Shown one piece after another: positions 1 through 12,355 of a DNA stretch of 64,000 nt. The notes beneath the pieces are model-generated. The model worked only from the letters and a program-made list of their open reading frames with translations, was not told where the DNA came from and ran no database searches. Origin of the DNA: Paramecium octaurelia. Taxonomy: Eukaryota; Ciliophora; Oligohymenophorea; Peniculida; Parameciidae. Within the stretch, counting starts at the first letter, position 1. Each line of letters opens with the position of its first letter. The translations under genes were made by a program, and so were the position numbers. The stretch covers positions 3,785-67,784 of the forward strand of contig CAJJDP010000060.1 of assembly GCA_905182995.1 (NCBI GenBank), given 5' to 3'.

Positions 1-1649
1 CATCAGGAGAAAAGCATACTGAATTAACCCCCTATGTATGGCCATGTAATGAGAATTATTATAATCCTGTTTAAACTTCCCATAATATGATAGTCTTATC
101 CCCACTACCAGATGCTAATTTAGTACCATCAGGAGAAAAGCATACTGAATTAACCCTAGATGTATGGCCACACAATGTAAAATTTCTTAACCCTGTTTAC
201 ACCTCCCATAATATGATAGTCTTATCCTCACTACCAGATGCCAATGTAGTACCATCAGGAGAAAAGCATACTGAATAAACGAATGTTTTATGGCCATGAA
301 ATTAAGATTTTCTTGTTCCAGTTTACATCTCCCATAATATGATAGTCTCATCTTCACCACCAGATGCTAATGTAGTACCATCAGGAGAAAAGCATACTGT
401 AGTTTTAGTCATGTTGCTATGGCTATCTAAGATGTACAACTCAGATATTTTGATATTCGCCCATTTACAATAAAACAATTAGGCTCCGTTCAAATTGATC
501 TCACTTATGTCAACATTTTCAAAAATAGATCCATTCAAATTGCATCTTGTCAAATTAGCACCAATTAATGAGGTGTCTCTAATCTTGATATTTTCTAAGT
601 TTTGTTCACTTACATTCGCTTTCATTTTTACCAATATATTCAAAGAATTAGATCCACATTATATAAATCTCTCATCTATAGCAGTAAGTTTTACTAGAAA
701 TATTAAAAATTCTATTATCTTTTTATCCTCAGATATATTTGTGATCAACTTTTTTCTAGTTTCCTGATATTCTACTGTTGAATAATTTTTTTTATTAAAT
801 TCATGAGCATGAATATTATTTAAAATTTTGGATAAAAACTTTATGTTATATTTTAAATTATACAATTAGAATTTCTATGCCAAAGTATCTTCACCATTTT
901 CTATTTAGGAAGTTTATTACTAGTTAAATTAAATAAAATCTTATGAAAGAAATTCTATACAATTACTAATTTTCTTTTTTCTAAATAATGAAATTAAGTA
1001 GCATAATACTTATTCATCAATGTACTTTGTTTATTAAAAAACTTGATCTAATTAATCCTTAATTTAATAAACAGGGGAAATCCTTAATTATCATTAAATC
1101 TTACTTAATTAATGCCTCTTTCATTTTGTATTAAATCTTTTTGCTAAAAGTATTAATTTCTTCTTCCCACCAATTCTTTATCTTTTCCAAATTCATCCAA
1201 TAGAACATTTTCTCATTATTCCAATCAATTAATGTGTTCCCTTGAGCAATCTATACTAATTTTTCTAAGTCAGAGTTAGGAAATTCAGCTACATTACTAT
1301 TTTCATTAATTAGATTAACGATTGATTAATTTTCCCTATCCAACATTTCATATATTTATTGTATTGATTTTGATAATTCTTCCTAAATATTTTTCAATAT
1401 TGATTCTGTTTGGGAAAGTAAATATTTAAAGTTCTTGAATTAAGTATGCAATTCTGATGTTTCCCCTAATTAATATTCTGTTATTTGTTTCATAACTTTT
1501 TCTTAGAAAATCTTTGTAGGAACAATATGTTTTTAATCCACTCCATGTTCATATTGGCATTCGGCACATAATTTCCTAAAATATTAACATTTGTGAGGAG
1601 CTATACATATCATTGATATTTGGTTTTTATAATGATATGTGCAATTCAT
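1..1649 (-). CDS. WD40 plus pentapeptide-repeat protein, 3' end cut by window edge
   Basis: The gene reads leftwards from an ATG at 1649 and runs off the window start. The N-terminus has a Cys/His-rich segment (ICIAPHKC, then [10 protein letters not shown]). A helical stretch follows, then near 470-620 a run of A/N-L-x-x-C/A pentapeptide repeats ([15 protein letters not shown]). From about 390 down to 1 there are near-identical WD40 blades of roughly 120 nt ([19 protein letters not shown]). The same order is found in a large Paramecium protein family of unknown function, probably scaffolds. The frame at the start differs from that at 865, so at least one short intron lies between. The blades are so alike at DNA level that they may recombine. 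Function is inferred only from the repeats. Confidence 0.85.
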
Positions 1650-2232
1650 TATTAATTAAAAAAAATATTATATCAATATTACTGTATTTAAGTATTGCAC
1701 TATAATGAAAAAAATAAGATATCTTTTTGGGTGTAGAATGAAAATTATTTAAAATTGTATTAAAATAAATTCACACATCTAAAATATTCTGAGATCACCA
1801 CTCTGATATATATTTTATAAGTGCGATTGTAAAGAATTAATTTGAGTCAAGTATTTCTTGCTAAAAACCCCTTTCATCTATTAAATCTTTGGTTAAAATT
1901 TTGATTTTCATTTCAATTAACATTTATTGGTAATCAATATATGACTTTCTTCAATAATTATTTTAAACAAAGTAAGAACAAGCACATGCGAATTGGCCCC
2001 TAAAACATTGAAAGTGTTATAAGACTTTCAATTCATAATTGTAAAAGCAACATAAGAAACTGTTTGACTTTTTATAGTGCATAAAAAGAAAGTGAACTTA
2101 GAAGTATAATTTTGTAAAAACAAGGCTGCACCCAGGGAAGTAGAAATATAAGAAAATTTATTGTCTTGAATCACTTGATTGAAACAAATAGAAAATTTGA
2201 GAATTTGAACCTTATAAAATTTTAAATAAAAT

Positions 2233-3705
2233 ATGAAATTAAAACTTATCCATAATCAACTACAAAATGTTGGTATTAGTAAAAATATTTCCTCCAACGT
2301 GTATTTTTGCAGTGAAAGATTAAATTAATTTCTTGATCACTTAAAAAATTATATGCTTAGCCATCCTACTGATTAAGGAGAAGGAAGACCATAAATGAAG
2401 GATTCATAAATATAGAAATTAGAAATACACAAGGCTAGCTCGATATAAAAAATTGAAAACTACACATTTGATTTTAAATTGTTTATTTTATCCTAAATAA
2501 CTGAAATAAACTAAGATATAAAACTTTCGATTATCATTTCTTGAAATTCGATTTTATACAATCAACTTTTTTTGAGATTCAGAACTTTTGTAATTATTAC
2601 CAGAATTGATCGTAATTGATATTAAATAACATCACCAACGATTTAGTTTTATATGATGTCTTTTGAATTTGTTTGTGGTTTTGTAAAGTTTTGGAAAAGA
2701 ATCTATTTCTACATGCAATTTATTAGATAATTTAGAGGACAACTAATTGAAAGCAATTCATACTTGTCTGCCATTTCTTTCAAATTAATTTTTTGATCAT
2801 TTTTTTTCAATCTCTATCAGCTTTTTGGAATTCGAATCAAATTTTAACCAAATACAAAAAAAAGTATTTATGGAATCAAGTAATATTGAGAACAACTATC
2901 TCATCATTCAATAAAGATGTTGCAATTCAAAATGATATTAAAACGCTTTAAAATGAAGACTTTTAGCAATTACCAATAACTAAGTGTGGCAGTTAATTAA
3001 ATAAAATTTTGTTCATCATTATAAATTAGGGTACTCGAAACTCTCTCAAGATGGGTGATATTTTCTAAATTATGTGCCAATATTAATAAATCATCTTCTT
3101 TTAATCAATATTGATACATAATGACATTCACAAATTCGTCTCAATTCTAGAATTAATTTTTATTCTCTCTGGTTATAATAATATATAATTAAATAATCAA
3201 TATTGCCACTATTTTAAATTAACAATTTCTGATTATAACATTGCTATCTATTAGAGTAATTATTTTTCTTTTTTTTTCTTTTACTCTAATACTTTTTTCA
3301 TCCTTTCAAATATTGATTAAAATTATGGATTATTTCTTGTAATTATCGGAGTTCTCTTTTTATTTGATTTAGTTGATTTCGTTTACAGATCAGCATAATC
3401 TATAGATTTTGAAATGTATGCTGAATCATTAATTTTGCTAAATGCACTTGAAGCCAATTAAGGTGGTTAATTTGAATTGTTTATTCTAGGCTTTAATTGA
3501 ATAAAATATAAATACTTTCAGCTTGAATTTAAGAAATGCTTGCTTATAAGAATCATAAAAAGATGCTGTTGGCTGTTTTTATATTTTAGAGATGGTACAA
3601 TACTATGATTTTGCTCTTGGTTTAGGTACCCTCTCTGATTCGATAGTTTTTTTTGACATCCAATCTGATAAAGTTTCATGCCTTTGTTTCAATACAAACC
3701 TGTGA
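2233..3705 (+). other. possible degenerate or unresolved gene in a 2.4-kb gap
   Basis: No clean gene model emerges between 1650 and 4088. An ATG at 2233 opens about 100 codons ending in TGA. In another frame, about 2752-3462 has no TGA, which is long for AT-rich DNA, and joins through a plausible 27-nt intron (3463-3489) to about 70 more codons ending at TGA 3703-3705. The translation has gene-like stretches (SAFWNSNQILTKYKKK; DSIVFFDIQSDKVSCL). I could not connect the pieces and recognise no family. It could be a decaying gene or a real gene with introns I missed. Confidence 0.3.
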
Positions 3706-4088
3706 TCATCATCTGAATGTTTTATTTAAGACTTTCCTTGTTTACTTTTTTTCAGATTCAAATAACAATTATTTAGATTATACATTTTTTCCATTAAGAA
3801 AAATAGTTTAGCAATTATTCCATGATGTAAAAGTTATGTAAATTCTCATCATAAACGTTATTTATTATAATTAGAAGCAAAATGAAAGAACCTTACAATA
3901 AAGAAATGAACGTTGTTCAAATATGAGTTTCAAATAAAGATATACAACTGGATATTAGTATAATCTTTCTAAGATTGAATATATATAATAACTTATGTAT
4001 AAAATAATAATCTTATTCTAATCTGAAATATTTTTCAACATTTCTTCATTATTTATTATAGAATTCATAAAAACTAGTTTCAAATTTT

Positions 4089-5674
4089 ATGTACTCCCAT
4101 TCAAATAGTGGAATCGATCCTAACATGCTAACATCAACTCATGTTGAAACAGATGTAAATCAACAGTAAGAAAATCTGGAAGAAATTGAGAATTTAAATT
4201 AAATCAAAAAAGAATTTGATGATTCACAACTTATAACCAATTTTGATTTGAATCTTGCTAATTTAGTTCTAAGAAGATGTATATTAAGTTCATTAATGAA
4301 AGGTTATGTATTCGAGGATCAAATCATGAAATACGAGAAAATATTAGAAAAAAATCCAACTTGTGTGGAAGCCTTAATTGAAAAAGGTATTGTAATATTA
4401 TTGATGTCTAGCCAAAAATTTAGTTAGCCTTTAAAAATTTGAGGATGCCTTAGAATGTTGTAATTAAGCTATATCTATTGACGCTAGCTTTACTTAAGCA
4501 TATTTTGAAAAGGGTATTTTTATGTTATTCAGTTAAGCTAAAATATTGTGTAAATAATAAAAGATTGAAGAGGCCATTAAAACTTATGAAGCTATTTTAT
4601 CAAAGAATTCAAAAAATAATGATGCAATTCAAGAATTATGTATAAAAGAATATATTAATCAGCTTAACTTTAAAATTAAATTCAATAAATATCGAAAGCA
4701 CTTAAATATTATGACTAACTATTGGCTTTTGATCGAAAAAATAAATTTATCTATATAGAAAAAGCCAAACTATTATAAAAATAGAACAAATTTGAATTGG
4801 CTCTTAAATGTTGCGACTAATTATTAACCTTTGATCCTTATGAAAAGTATGCATATTTACAAAAAGGTATCATCTTTGAGTATTGGTAGCCTTATTATTT
4901 TCATAAATTAATGAGCCATAATCAGCTATAGAATGTTATAAGAAAGTAATTGAAATTGACTCTACGAATAAATATGCGTATTTAGCAAAAGGTTTTAGAT
5001 AATTTAAATAACTAGTTAAATTGTTAATGGAGTTAAAAAATTATGAAAAGGCTCTAAAATGCTGCGACAAGATATTAAATTTTGATCCAAAAGAAATTTA
5101 TGCTTAGATATAGAAAGGTATAATAATATCATATGTGAAAAGCCAGAACTCTAGAATGTCTTCAAAAATATGATTAGGCTGTTAAATGTTGGGATGAAAT
5201 CATTAGTTAAGAATAAAACAAATCAGAGCCAAGTGTGGAAAAAGGTAATATTTTTATTTTTGATTTTTAGCTCGAGTTTTAGTCAAGCAAAATAAAATTA
5301 AGGATGCTGTAAAGTGTTTAGACATAATTCTGTCTAATAATAAAGCAAATAGAGATACGAATGTCTAGAAGGGTATAAATTAGAATTAATTTTAGCATAA
5401 ATCTTAATGTAGTAAGGATTATTGGAATAGGCTGTTTAATGTTGCTAATAAATCTTAAGTTAAGATTCAGGATCTGAAAGAGCCTGGCACTATTGTGGTA
5501 AAAATGTAATTAGCATTTGAAGGCTAAGCATTTAAGTTTTTAAATTAATTGAATGATGCCTTAAAATGTTATGAGGAAATATTGAAAACAAACAGCAATG
5601 ATTGGTATTCTTAATACTAAGTCAAGGAAATAAAAGAATAAATAAAAAAGTAAAGACTAGTAAAAAATGATTGA
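4089..5674 (+). CDS. TPR-repeat protein
   Basis: Starts MYSHSNSGIDPNML and ends at TGA 5672-5674. It carries many tetratricopeptide-like helical hairpins with the recurring pattern FEDALECCNQAISID, then Y-x-x-K-G; other copies read LKYYDQLLAFD, LALKCCDQLLTFDP and AIECYKKVIEID. Small introns fall repeatedly at the lysine-glycine end of a repeat (4387-4411 and 4514-4532 are clear). This suggests that exon and repeat duplication went together. Probably a protein-interaction scaffold. The partner is unknown, and repeats in the last third are more diverged. Confidence 0.75.
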
Positions 5675-6001
5675 GATTAATTTTATCTTATTCAAATGGA
5701 TAGAATCATTCTTTAAAATTTATTCTGTTTGAAACCAATTCAACTTGAATTAAGTCTGCAAAATTTTTTTAGTATCTTAATAACAATAGCTTATATTTGG
5801 AATTTGATGACAGCATCAATTTATATTTTAATAATTCATCATTTTCCAATAAGCCTTTTGAATTTAATTACTGTAACAAATAAGAAAAATTAAATTTGAA
5901 TTTTACAAAAAAGTCAACTCTCATTTTCTTGATTTTAATTAGACTAATAGAAGTAAAATGTGGGAGAGAACTTAAATACAATATCAAACTTCAATGTAAT
6001 A
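5675..6001. other. intergenic, convergent gene ends
   Basis: About 330 bp between two converging genes. One TGA-free frame crosses it but has no start, no motif and no good intron signals. Nothing convincing is seen here. Confidence 0.5.
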
Positions 6002-8024
6002 TCATAAAATAATATTTTCTCTATTTTCAAATTTTTCTAATAATTTCTTTGATTTCTAAACTGATTGATCATTATCCTAATATTAATATATTCTAACTAA
6101 TTAAAATATGGTTTAAATTTACAGTGAGTATTTGTAAGATCAATTTTTAAGAGTTGAGTGATAGTTTGAATTTTTTGTTGGGATTGATTTTCACTCTGAA
6201 CGTGAAATATTGTATAATAATTCCCATAGGCAACGCATCCTTCATAGTCATCCACTGGCTGGAAAGATCCTTGTTGTCCACTTGCTTTAACTATTGTAAG
6301 AATTTATTGAAGAGGTTCAAGTGAAAATATTTCATTTAATTTAAATCTACCATTTTACCAATCTAGAGTATACACCTCTCTCTTTACAAATTTTGAATCT
6401 GTGTATGATGGGTTCTTAAGATTTTCCCCTGATAAAATCAATTGATTTCTACCATAATATGAACAAGAGAACAGTGGAGAGCATAGAACTTTTTATTAAT
6501 ATTATTCTTCAGGCTTTTTCGAAAATTCAGGTTCAAAATACTTTTATTAATTTCCTAATAAATTTTCTTCCTTGCAAGAAAATATTTAGATTCTATTTTA
6601 TTATTTACAAGACTTGTTATGTATTCCATTAGGATAATGAGATATACCTCCATAAAATATGACTAATTTATCAAAAATTGGGTCTTGAGATATGAAAAAA
6701 CTTCCATCAAATCTATTCTCTAATTGAATATCAAGTTTTTTCCATTTGTTGCTTCTATAAGCATAAGTAGTATTCAATAGTTCATTAACAATTACATCAT
6801 TAATTACTTTTCTTATTTAGCCATAGAAGACATATATTTTTCTAGAAAAGTATAAATTATTAATACCCTTTATATACTGTGCCCATAAAATTATACCCTT
6901 CTATGGGTAAACTTGGTAAAATCTCTACCTAAGCTTCTTTTTTCTCGTATGGATTACTCGGAAATTGAATTCTTATAAATTACGAACTCTATCTGAATCT
7001 ATCTGTAATATATATTCCTCCTATTATATATAATTAATGGTTTTTTCCTTCACCAAATTCTTTTATGCATAGTTGATGTTCTAAAATATCAATAGGATTT
7101 TAATTATATACTATATTATATTCCTGCCAAACATCATAATACACGTAATATACAATTAACTAAATTAAAAATAATATTTACAAGTGATTTAATTCTATTA
7201 TCCAATCCTTATATAGTTTTTAATGCAAAAATGAAATCATTTTTTAAAGATTTCTTTCCTAATGAGATTAATTTAATAGAATTTTTGAATAAATTTTTTA
7301 ATTCATTTTTTTTAGGTAATATTAATTATTGTAACTTTTCTATTAAAATTTTTCTTTCCTTTGAAAGAAAATACAATTTTTGATTTAAATACTGGGACAA
7401 TTTTTCAATGGTAAAGGCTATTTCATCATTAATTTTTTTTTCTTGAAGTGTTGGGTCTGATTTTTGAATAAGATGTCTTTTTTAAATCCCAAAAATAGGA
7501 TAAGTTCCTGGAATAATTACTTTTTCAACATCTAGGGCTTTTTTATTATCCTTAACTTTCATTTTATAAACTGGGTTGGAGTAGGATGCTTAATAAAATA
7601 GTTCATTTTATTCAATATATTTATTGGGATTCATCCTTCCATATTACATTTTAAATAATTTAAAAGCTTCCAATGCATGGTAAAGTTTGAAATCTACGCC
7701 AAAATCAGTTGGAATTATATTTTTATTGCATCCAGGGCAAGTTTACATACTATAAAATCAATATTACATAGAATACTTATAATCTTTTTTATATTTAAGG
7801 CTATACTCTACCCAATTGTTTAAATCGAATAAACATTTAAACAAAATTAATTCTTAATGTCTTACAGGTATATCAATGATACATTTTGATAATTAGCATA
7901 AAAGAGGTAGTTAAACTTCTTCTCCTTGCATATTGTTTTGTATGAATTTATCTACATAGCCACTAACATTCTTTGATTTCAACTCTGATTTCAACTTTTC
8001 AACTTCTAATTCATTAAAATTCAT
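6002..8024 (-). CDS. kelch-like repeat protein with N-terminal zinc-ribbon-like CxxC
   Basis: Starts MNFNELEVEKLKSEL. A helical N-terminal third includes TCPGCNKN, half of a possible metal site. The C-terminal half has blade-like strings typical of kelch or galactose-oxidase propellers (IGGIYITDRFR, GKIYVFYGQ, KLVIFYGGISHYPNG). Three introns make the length divisible by three: 22 nt in the middle, 25 nt near 6845 and 26 nt near the 3' end, giving about 649 residues. Likely a cytoplasmic scaffold or substrate adaptor. The kelch call rests on hydrophobic-GG-type spacing and is moderate. Confidence 0.65.
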
Positions 8025-8172
8025 AATAAATAAGAATTATATATTGATTATTTTAAAAATTAGTTTTCAAATTATTATATAGATGATGGGCATATTGGAG
8101 AGTGAATTAAACATATATGATGACAAAGAAAATTGATTTTGATAATAAACAAATTGAATATTTTTAATATTA

Positions 8173-9452
8173 ATGAACTTAGGATATCTCTTTTTGCTGG
8201 TTGGAGTTTAATGCATTCTGTACTAATTTAATGCAACAAATCAATATTTGTTAGTAGAGAATGAAGCAGAGGAATGGATATAAATGAAAATTCAGATCTA
8301 TGAACATAATGTAAAATAGAGTGAAGCCATTGAAAATTATGAAAAATACCTACAGCTTTATCATAAATTGAAATTAGGATCATACTACGAATTAGAAATA
8401 GTTATAATACCTGAGACAAATTTCAAAATCCAATAAATAAATTAAAAAGAATGTCCTAAGTAATGCTCTAAGAATGGAAATTGCATCAATTATAGTTGCC
8501 AATGTTATGAATCGTTTTTTGGGTATAAGACCTAGTTATGAATTTATTAGATCAAGATGTTAATTTGAAATAGAAAGCTATTATAACATTCAATAATATA
8601 ACATTGAATTACATAAATTTGAAACTTCATATTTATTACTGCAGTATCAATAGTCAGATTTGATCAATGAACAAGGGTAATTTCTATTAATTAAGATAGA
8701 GATAGACAAAAAATATGATTTTGTAAAGTAATCATGCTATTGAAATTCAGCTCTATCTAGTTTTACCATATCAAAACATATCCACAAGTATTCAAAATCA
8801 AAATATACTTTATAACAATTCCTTAAATGGATCTACTACTATTGATTTTTCACCATTTTATTAATCATATAGCAGTTCTTAGGTGAGCTATTCGTTCTTT
8901 TTTATTTTTACAAATAACTATACAAATTAAGAAAGATATTCCATAACTTTTGATTTAAAAAGCCAAGAGATCACATTTTAAGACTTCATATTAGTAACTA
9001 TACTTAGCGTAGTAGCCTTTATTATTTTATTAATTGTAATATTTATAGTAAGGAGGAGATGCTAATATATTTAAATAAGCAAGTTAAAATATTCAATTGA
9101 TCATTAACCAAAGATCGATATTGTTGGATAGCTGCCAATTGTGACTCCTGCAAAAGATGAAGAATGTATAGTGTGTTTAGATTTATTGGAAAATTAGTAA
9201 TGCAGATAAACATCTTGTAAGCATATTTTTCATGAATAATGTTTAAATGAATGGTTACAAAAATAATAAACTTGTCCACTCTGCAGGGAAAATTTATTTG
9301 AGGAAGAAGGAGCACAAATAATGAAGGTCAGAAATTTAAGTTCCTCTTCAATAGTTGCGGGCTAATTTTCAATTATATAAAGTGAAAGACAACCAATTTA
9401 ATAAATTATACTTTCAAGATCAATGAATAATAGACTAGCTGCGTTCTAATGA
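8173..9452 (+). CDS. EGF-like / single-pass membrane RING-H2 protein (putative E3 ubiquitin ligase)
   Basis: About 407 residues after removing two 28-nt introns (8523-8550, 8723-8750). Order: signal-anchor MNLGYLFLLVGVQCILY; lumenal domain; one EGF-like module with six cysteines (CPKQCSKNGNC to FFGSRC) near residues 95-125; further lumenal part; a transmembrane helix VTILSVVAFIILLIVIFIV followed by RRR; then a RING-H2 finger (ECIVCLDL, SCKHIFHEQC, CPLC) fitting C-x2-C, C-x-H-x2-H-x2-C, C-x2-C. The layout predicts lumenal recognition coupled to cytosolic ubiquitin transfer on an endomembrane. EGF-TM-RING is rarer than PA-TM-RING, and no PA domain is obvious. Both introns are needed to keep frame. 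Confidence 0.88.
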
Positions 9453-9638
9453 GTCTTTTAATATAATTATATTTATTTGTTATTTTAATCTATCTATGGC
9501 CTAAAATTACAAAATAGTGGATTCTAAATTAATTTAGGTTTTATTCTTTTCAGTGAGGTGTTTAGAGCATTCAGACCAACAAATTTTAATTATTTGTTTT
9601 TTTGATTAGAGAGGATTATTTTAATAATTATTTATTTA

Positions 9639-10377
9639 TCAAAATTTGCTTAAATTTTAAATCATTAAATTCATTTGAGATTCAAGTATATTCCTCAGGA
9701 CTGTTACTTTCTCCGAGGTATTCATATTTTCATATTCTAATTGATTTAAGCCACAAGACTCAATGTACTGATAATCTAGTTGTCGTTTTTAAAAGTACTT
9801 TTTTATCTTTTTCCATTTTAAACTATGTTTTGGTTTTAAAGCTGATTTACTGATATCTTAAAATTCTGTTATATTTAGTGTTTGAAATTGTTTCTTAAGT
9901 TCTTCCTTTTGATTCTAATCTTTTATGATTAATGAAAGTTTAGATTCATTCTCCTTGAAAAATTTAATGGAGTTCTCATGAGTCTTATCTTCTAGAATCT
10001 CAAGATCATTATTATTCTTAATTTGATCACTTTTTGTTGATTTGACTGCCATCAATTAGATTGTATTAGTGCTAAAAATAAGGTAATTCTTACGCCTCGT
10101 CAATTAAACAAATAGCAAAATTTTAGATAACTTTAACAAGCTGATCTCTTTTTTCCTTCTTCCACATTCTGCCTTCCTATTTGTAGACTCGGTATATGGC
10201 CTTTATTGTCGAGAGATTATACCCTGTTAGATCTGATACCTTTTGGAATCATGTTTATTTTACTTAAGAAGGACTCATTTTACTATTGACTAAAGCCTTT
10301 ACAATCTAAATGCGTTCATTTCCTGGTATTGGTTTGTACTTAGTTGTTGAATGAGTGTAGGTTTCTTGATTATTCAT
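9639..10377 (-). CDS. small helix-turn-helix protein
   Basis: 230 residues from ATG at 10377; two introns (10240-10263, 24 nt; 10072-10093, 22 nt) restore a single frame. Residues about 35-65 (SPSQVSDLTGYNLSTIKAIY then RVYKQEGR) look like a homeodomain-like or recombinase-type HTH, in which SPSQVSDLTG is helix 1-turn and NLSTIKAIYR the recognition helix. The rest is charged and helical. Similar short HTH proteins form a ciliate family, so it may be a DNA-binding protein, though no partner domain shows nuclease or transposase function. The first intron ends AAAAG, less usual than TAG, but without it a TGA interrupts the HTH. Confidence 0.7.
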
Positions 10378-10707
10378 GTTTAAGATTTAATTAAAATTAT
10401 TGTTCATGAACTTTCAGCGATTAATAATGACCAATAGTAATTAGACTTTATATAATTTATTAACAAAGTAAGTTTTTTCTGGATTTAAAATATTCAAGAA
10501 TCAAATAGAATCTTTTCAAAAGCTTAAAAGTAGTCGAAAACCTAAACTTTCTTGATAATTTTATTTTTTTGCAAAATATAATGATTATATCATAAAGGTT
10601 ATATTTTATTTTATAACTAATAAATTTAAAAAACTCTAAAAAATACTATTAATATTTTGTTAAACAATTCATAATAGATCAAAACTATATTAAAGTGATA
10701 TACTGAA
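10378..10707. other. intergenic, AT-rich
   Basis: 330 bp upstream of the HTH gene and downstream of the membrane-protein gene. Very AT-rich, with no coding pattern or RNA gene visible. It should hold the HTH gene promoter. Confidence 0.5.
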
Positions 10708-11616
10708 TCAAAATTTTAAGGTGTTGTTTTATCCTGTCTCGCTGAAAATTACCAAATATATATTTAATATGACATATTTTAAAATATCTGCAATCAGTAA
10801 TATAAATATCAAACTCGAGTTTTTCAAATTTATATACCCTGATAAACCATCATGTAATGACATTAATATTAGTAGAGGTGTGTCATAAATTATTACCTCT
10901 ATGCTCTTCAAAATGTAACTACTAATCATAATGGTATTTGTAATATTTTTTATCTACTTTTTGGGAATGCATAGAAAACAAAATTCTACTGGCAATAATA
11001 CAAATAGGATTGTTCGGCAACTCAAAATATTATTTTTATAATTTAGAGGTTTCAAATCACATTCTCTAGGTTCTTCTTCTGTAATGAAGTTTTTTCTATA
11101 CAAATGACTAATTGGAATAAAAGATCTATTCTATAAATTAAATTAATCCATAAATAACAGCTTTATAGTACAACACATATGGAATACTCTTGAAATTTGG
11201 AATAATGTTATAAAGTAGATTGTAATTTTAGTATTCGTTGATAACTTTAGGCAAAGTAAAGTAAAAATGACGATTCTTAAAACTACATCTAATACCACAT
11301 TTGCGAAAAGAAATTTTCGAACTAAGGATTTATTTTCTTTAAGAAACTGCAAATACAGGAATGTAATATTGATGGCTGTTTCTTAATGGAAGTTAAAATA
11401 ACTATCTTTTCTCTTAGCTTCTCTAAAAAGTAATCGAGGATTCAATTTTGATTGATTACTAGAATAAATGTCGTAATCATAGTATTATAGTTCAATATTA
11501 TGCATAGTTGCAGATGTAAAATCGCTTTAAGTATGTTCTGAAAGTGGTTGTAATAATAATAAATTAGGATCAAGCATCAAACCAGATTTGCTATTATTTC
11601 TGAGCTAAGACCTCAT
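10708..11616 (-). CDS. multi-pass membrane protein, unknown family
   Basis: 302 residues, intronless, ATG 11616 to TGA 10708. A polar N-terminal 95 residues (MRSQLRNNSKSGLM...) is followed by about six hydrophobic helices: FLFANVVLDVVLRIVIFTL, ITIYFITLFQI, TILFVLLPVEFCFLCI, IMISSYILKSIEVIIY, LIFILLIADILKYVI and ILNIYLVIF. Between helices are short charged loops (RKNFITEEEPRECD). No signature motif of a channel, MFS carrier or GPCR was recognised. The single frame and even codon use support a real gene. Confidence 0.75.
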
Positions 11617-11836
11617 ATTTCTGTATATATTATTATATCCGATTTAATAACACAAAAATATCATCTAGTTTGATTGGATAACTAGCAAGAAGTTTATTAT
11701 TTACTTAAGAATAAAGAAATAATAAAATAAAGAAAGTCAATTTGATGTTAATTTAGATCTTCCTGAAATTGAAATTACTACATTTCTAATTTAAACAAAA
11801 TTTTAAAACCAAAGAAAGAAATATTGATCCCATGAT

Positions 11837-12244
11837 ATGAATAAAATGGCAATATTCTCATATTTTGAACATTATCTGTTATCTCCTATTTTTAAAGTAT
11901 ATATGCTTTGATTTTATCACAGTTTAAAGGAGAGTAATTTTTCTAATTTATTTTTGAAGAATAAACAACTTTACCAAAGCTTTCGAATAATTAATCTAGA
12001 AAAGGATAGCTTAGGATATTGTTAGAGAAGATCAAATTTATTAGATAGTTTCAGAGGAGTCAAGGTAAAGAGTTATTCTAATAAAAACAAAATTGAAATA
12101 GTATTAGAACTTGTGATGGATGACTTAAATATTAAAATATTTTAAGACTTTCAATAATTAAAATATTAATATTATGAAATACTCAACCTATTTAATAATA
12201 TTCTTAAGCAATTAAGATTATTATTTCTTTTTTTTACCAAATGA
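11837..12244 (+). CDS. small hypothetical protein
   Basis: ATG at 11837, one good intron of 26 nt (starting GTATATATGC), then a frame that either stops after about 77 codons or, with a 37-nt intron starting GGTAAAGAG, continues to TGA at 12242-12244 (about 115 residues). The product is Lys/Gln/Phe-rich and helical with no recognised domain. Its position between two minus-strand genes and the first intron support it weakly; expression data would be needed. Confidence 0.35.
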
Positions 12245-12355
12245 AAACAATTTAACAACCTTTTTGTCTTCTAAGTATTATAAGTGTTTATTAAGGGATT
12301 GAATTAATTATAAATACTAAATATTAGTTTTTAATATGATTTATGAAAATTATTA

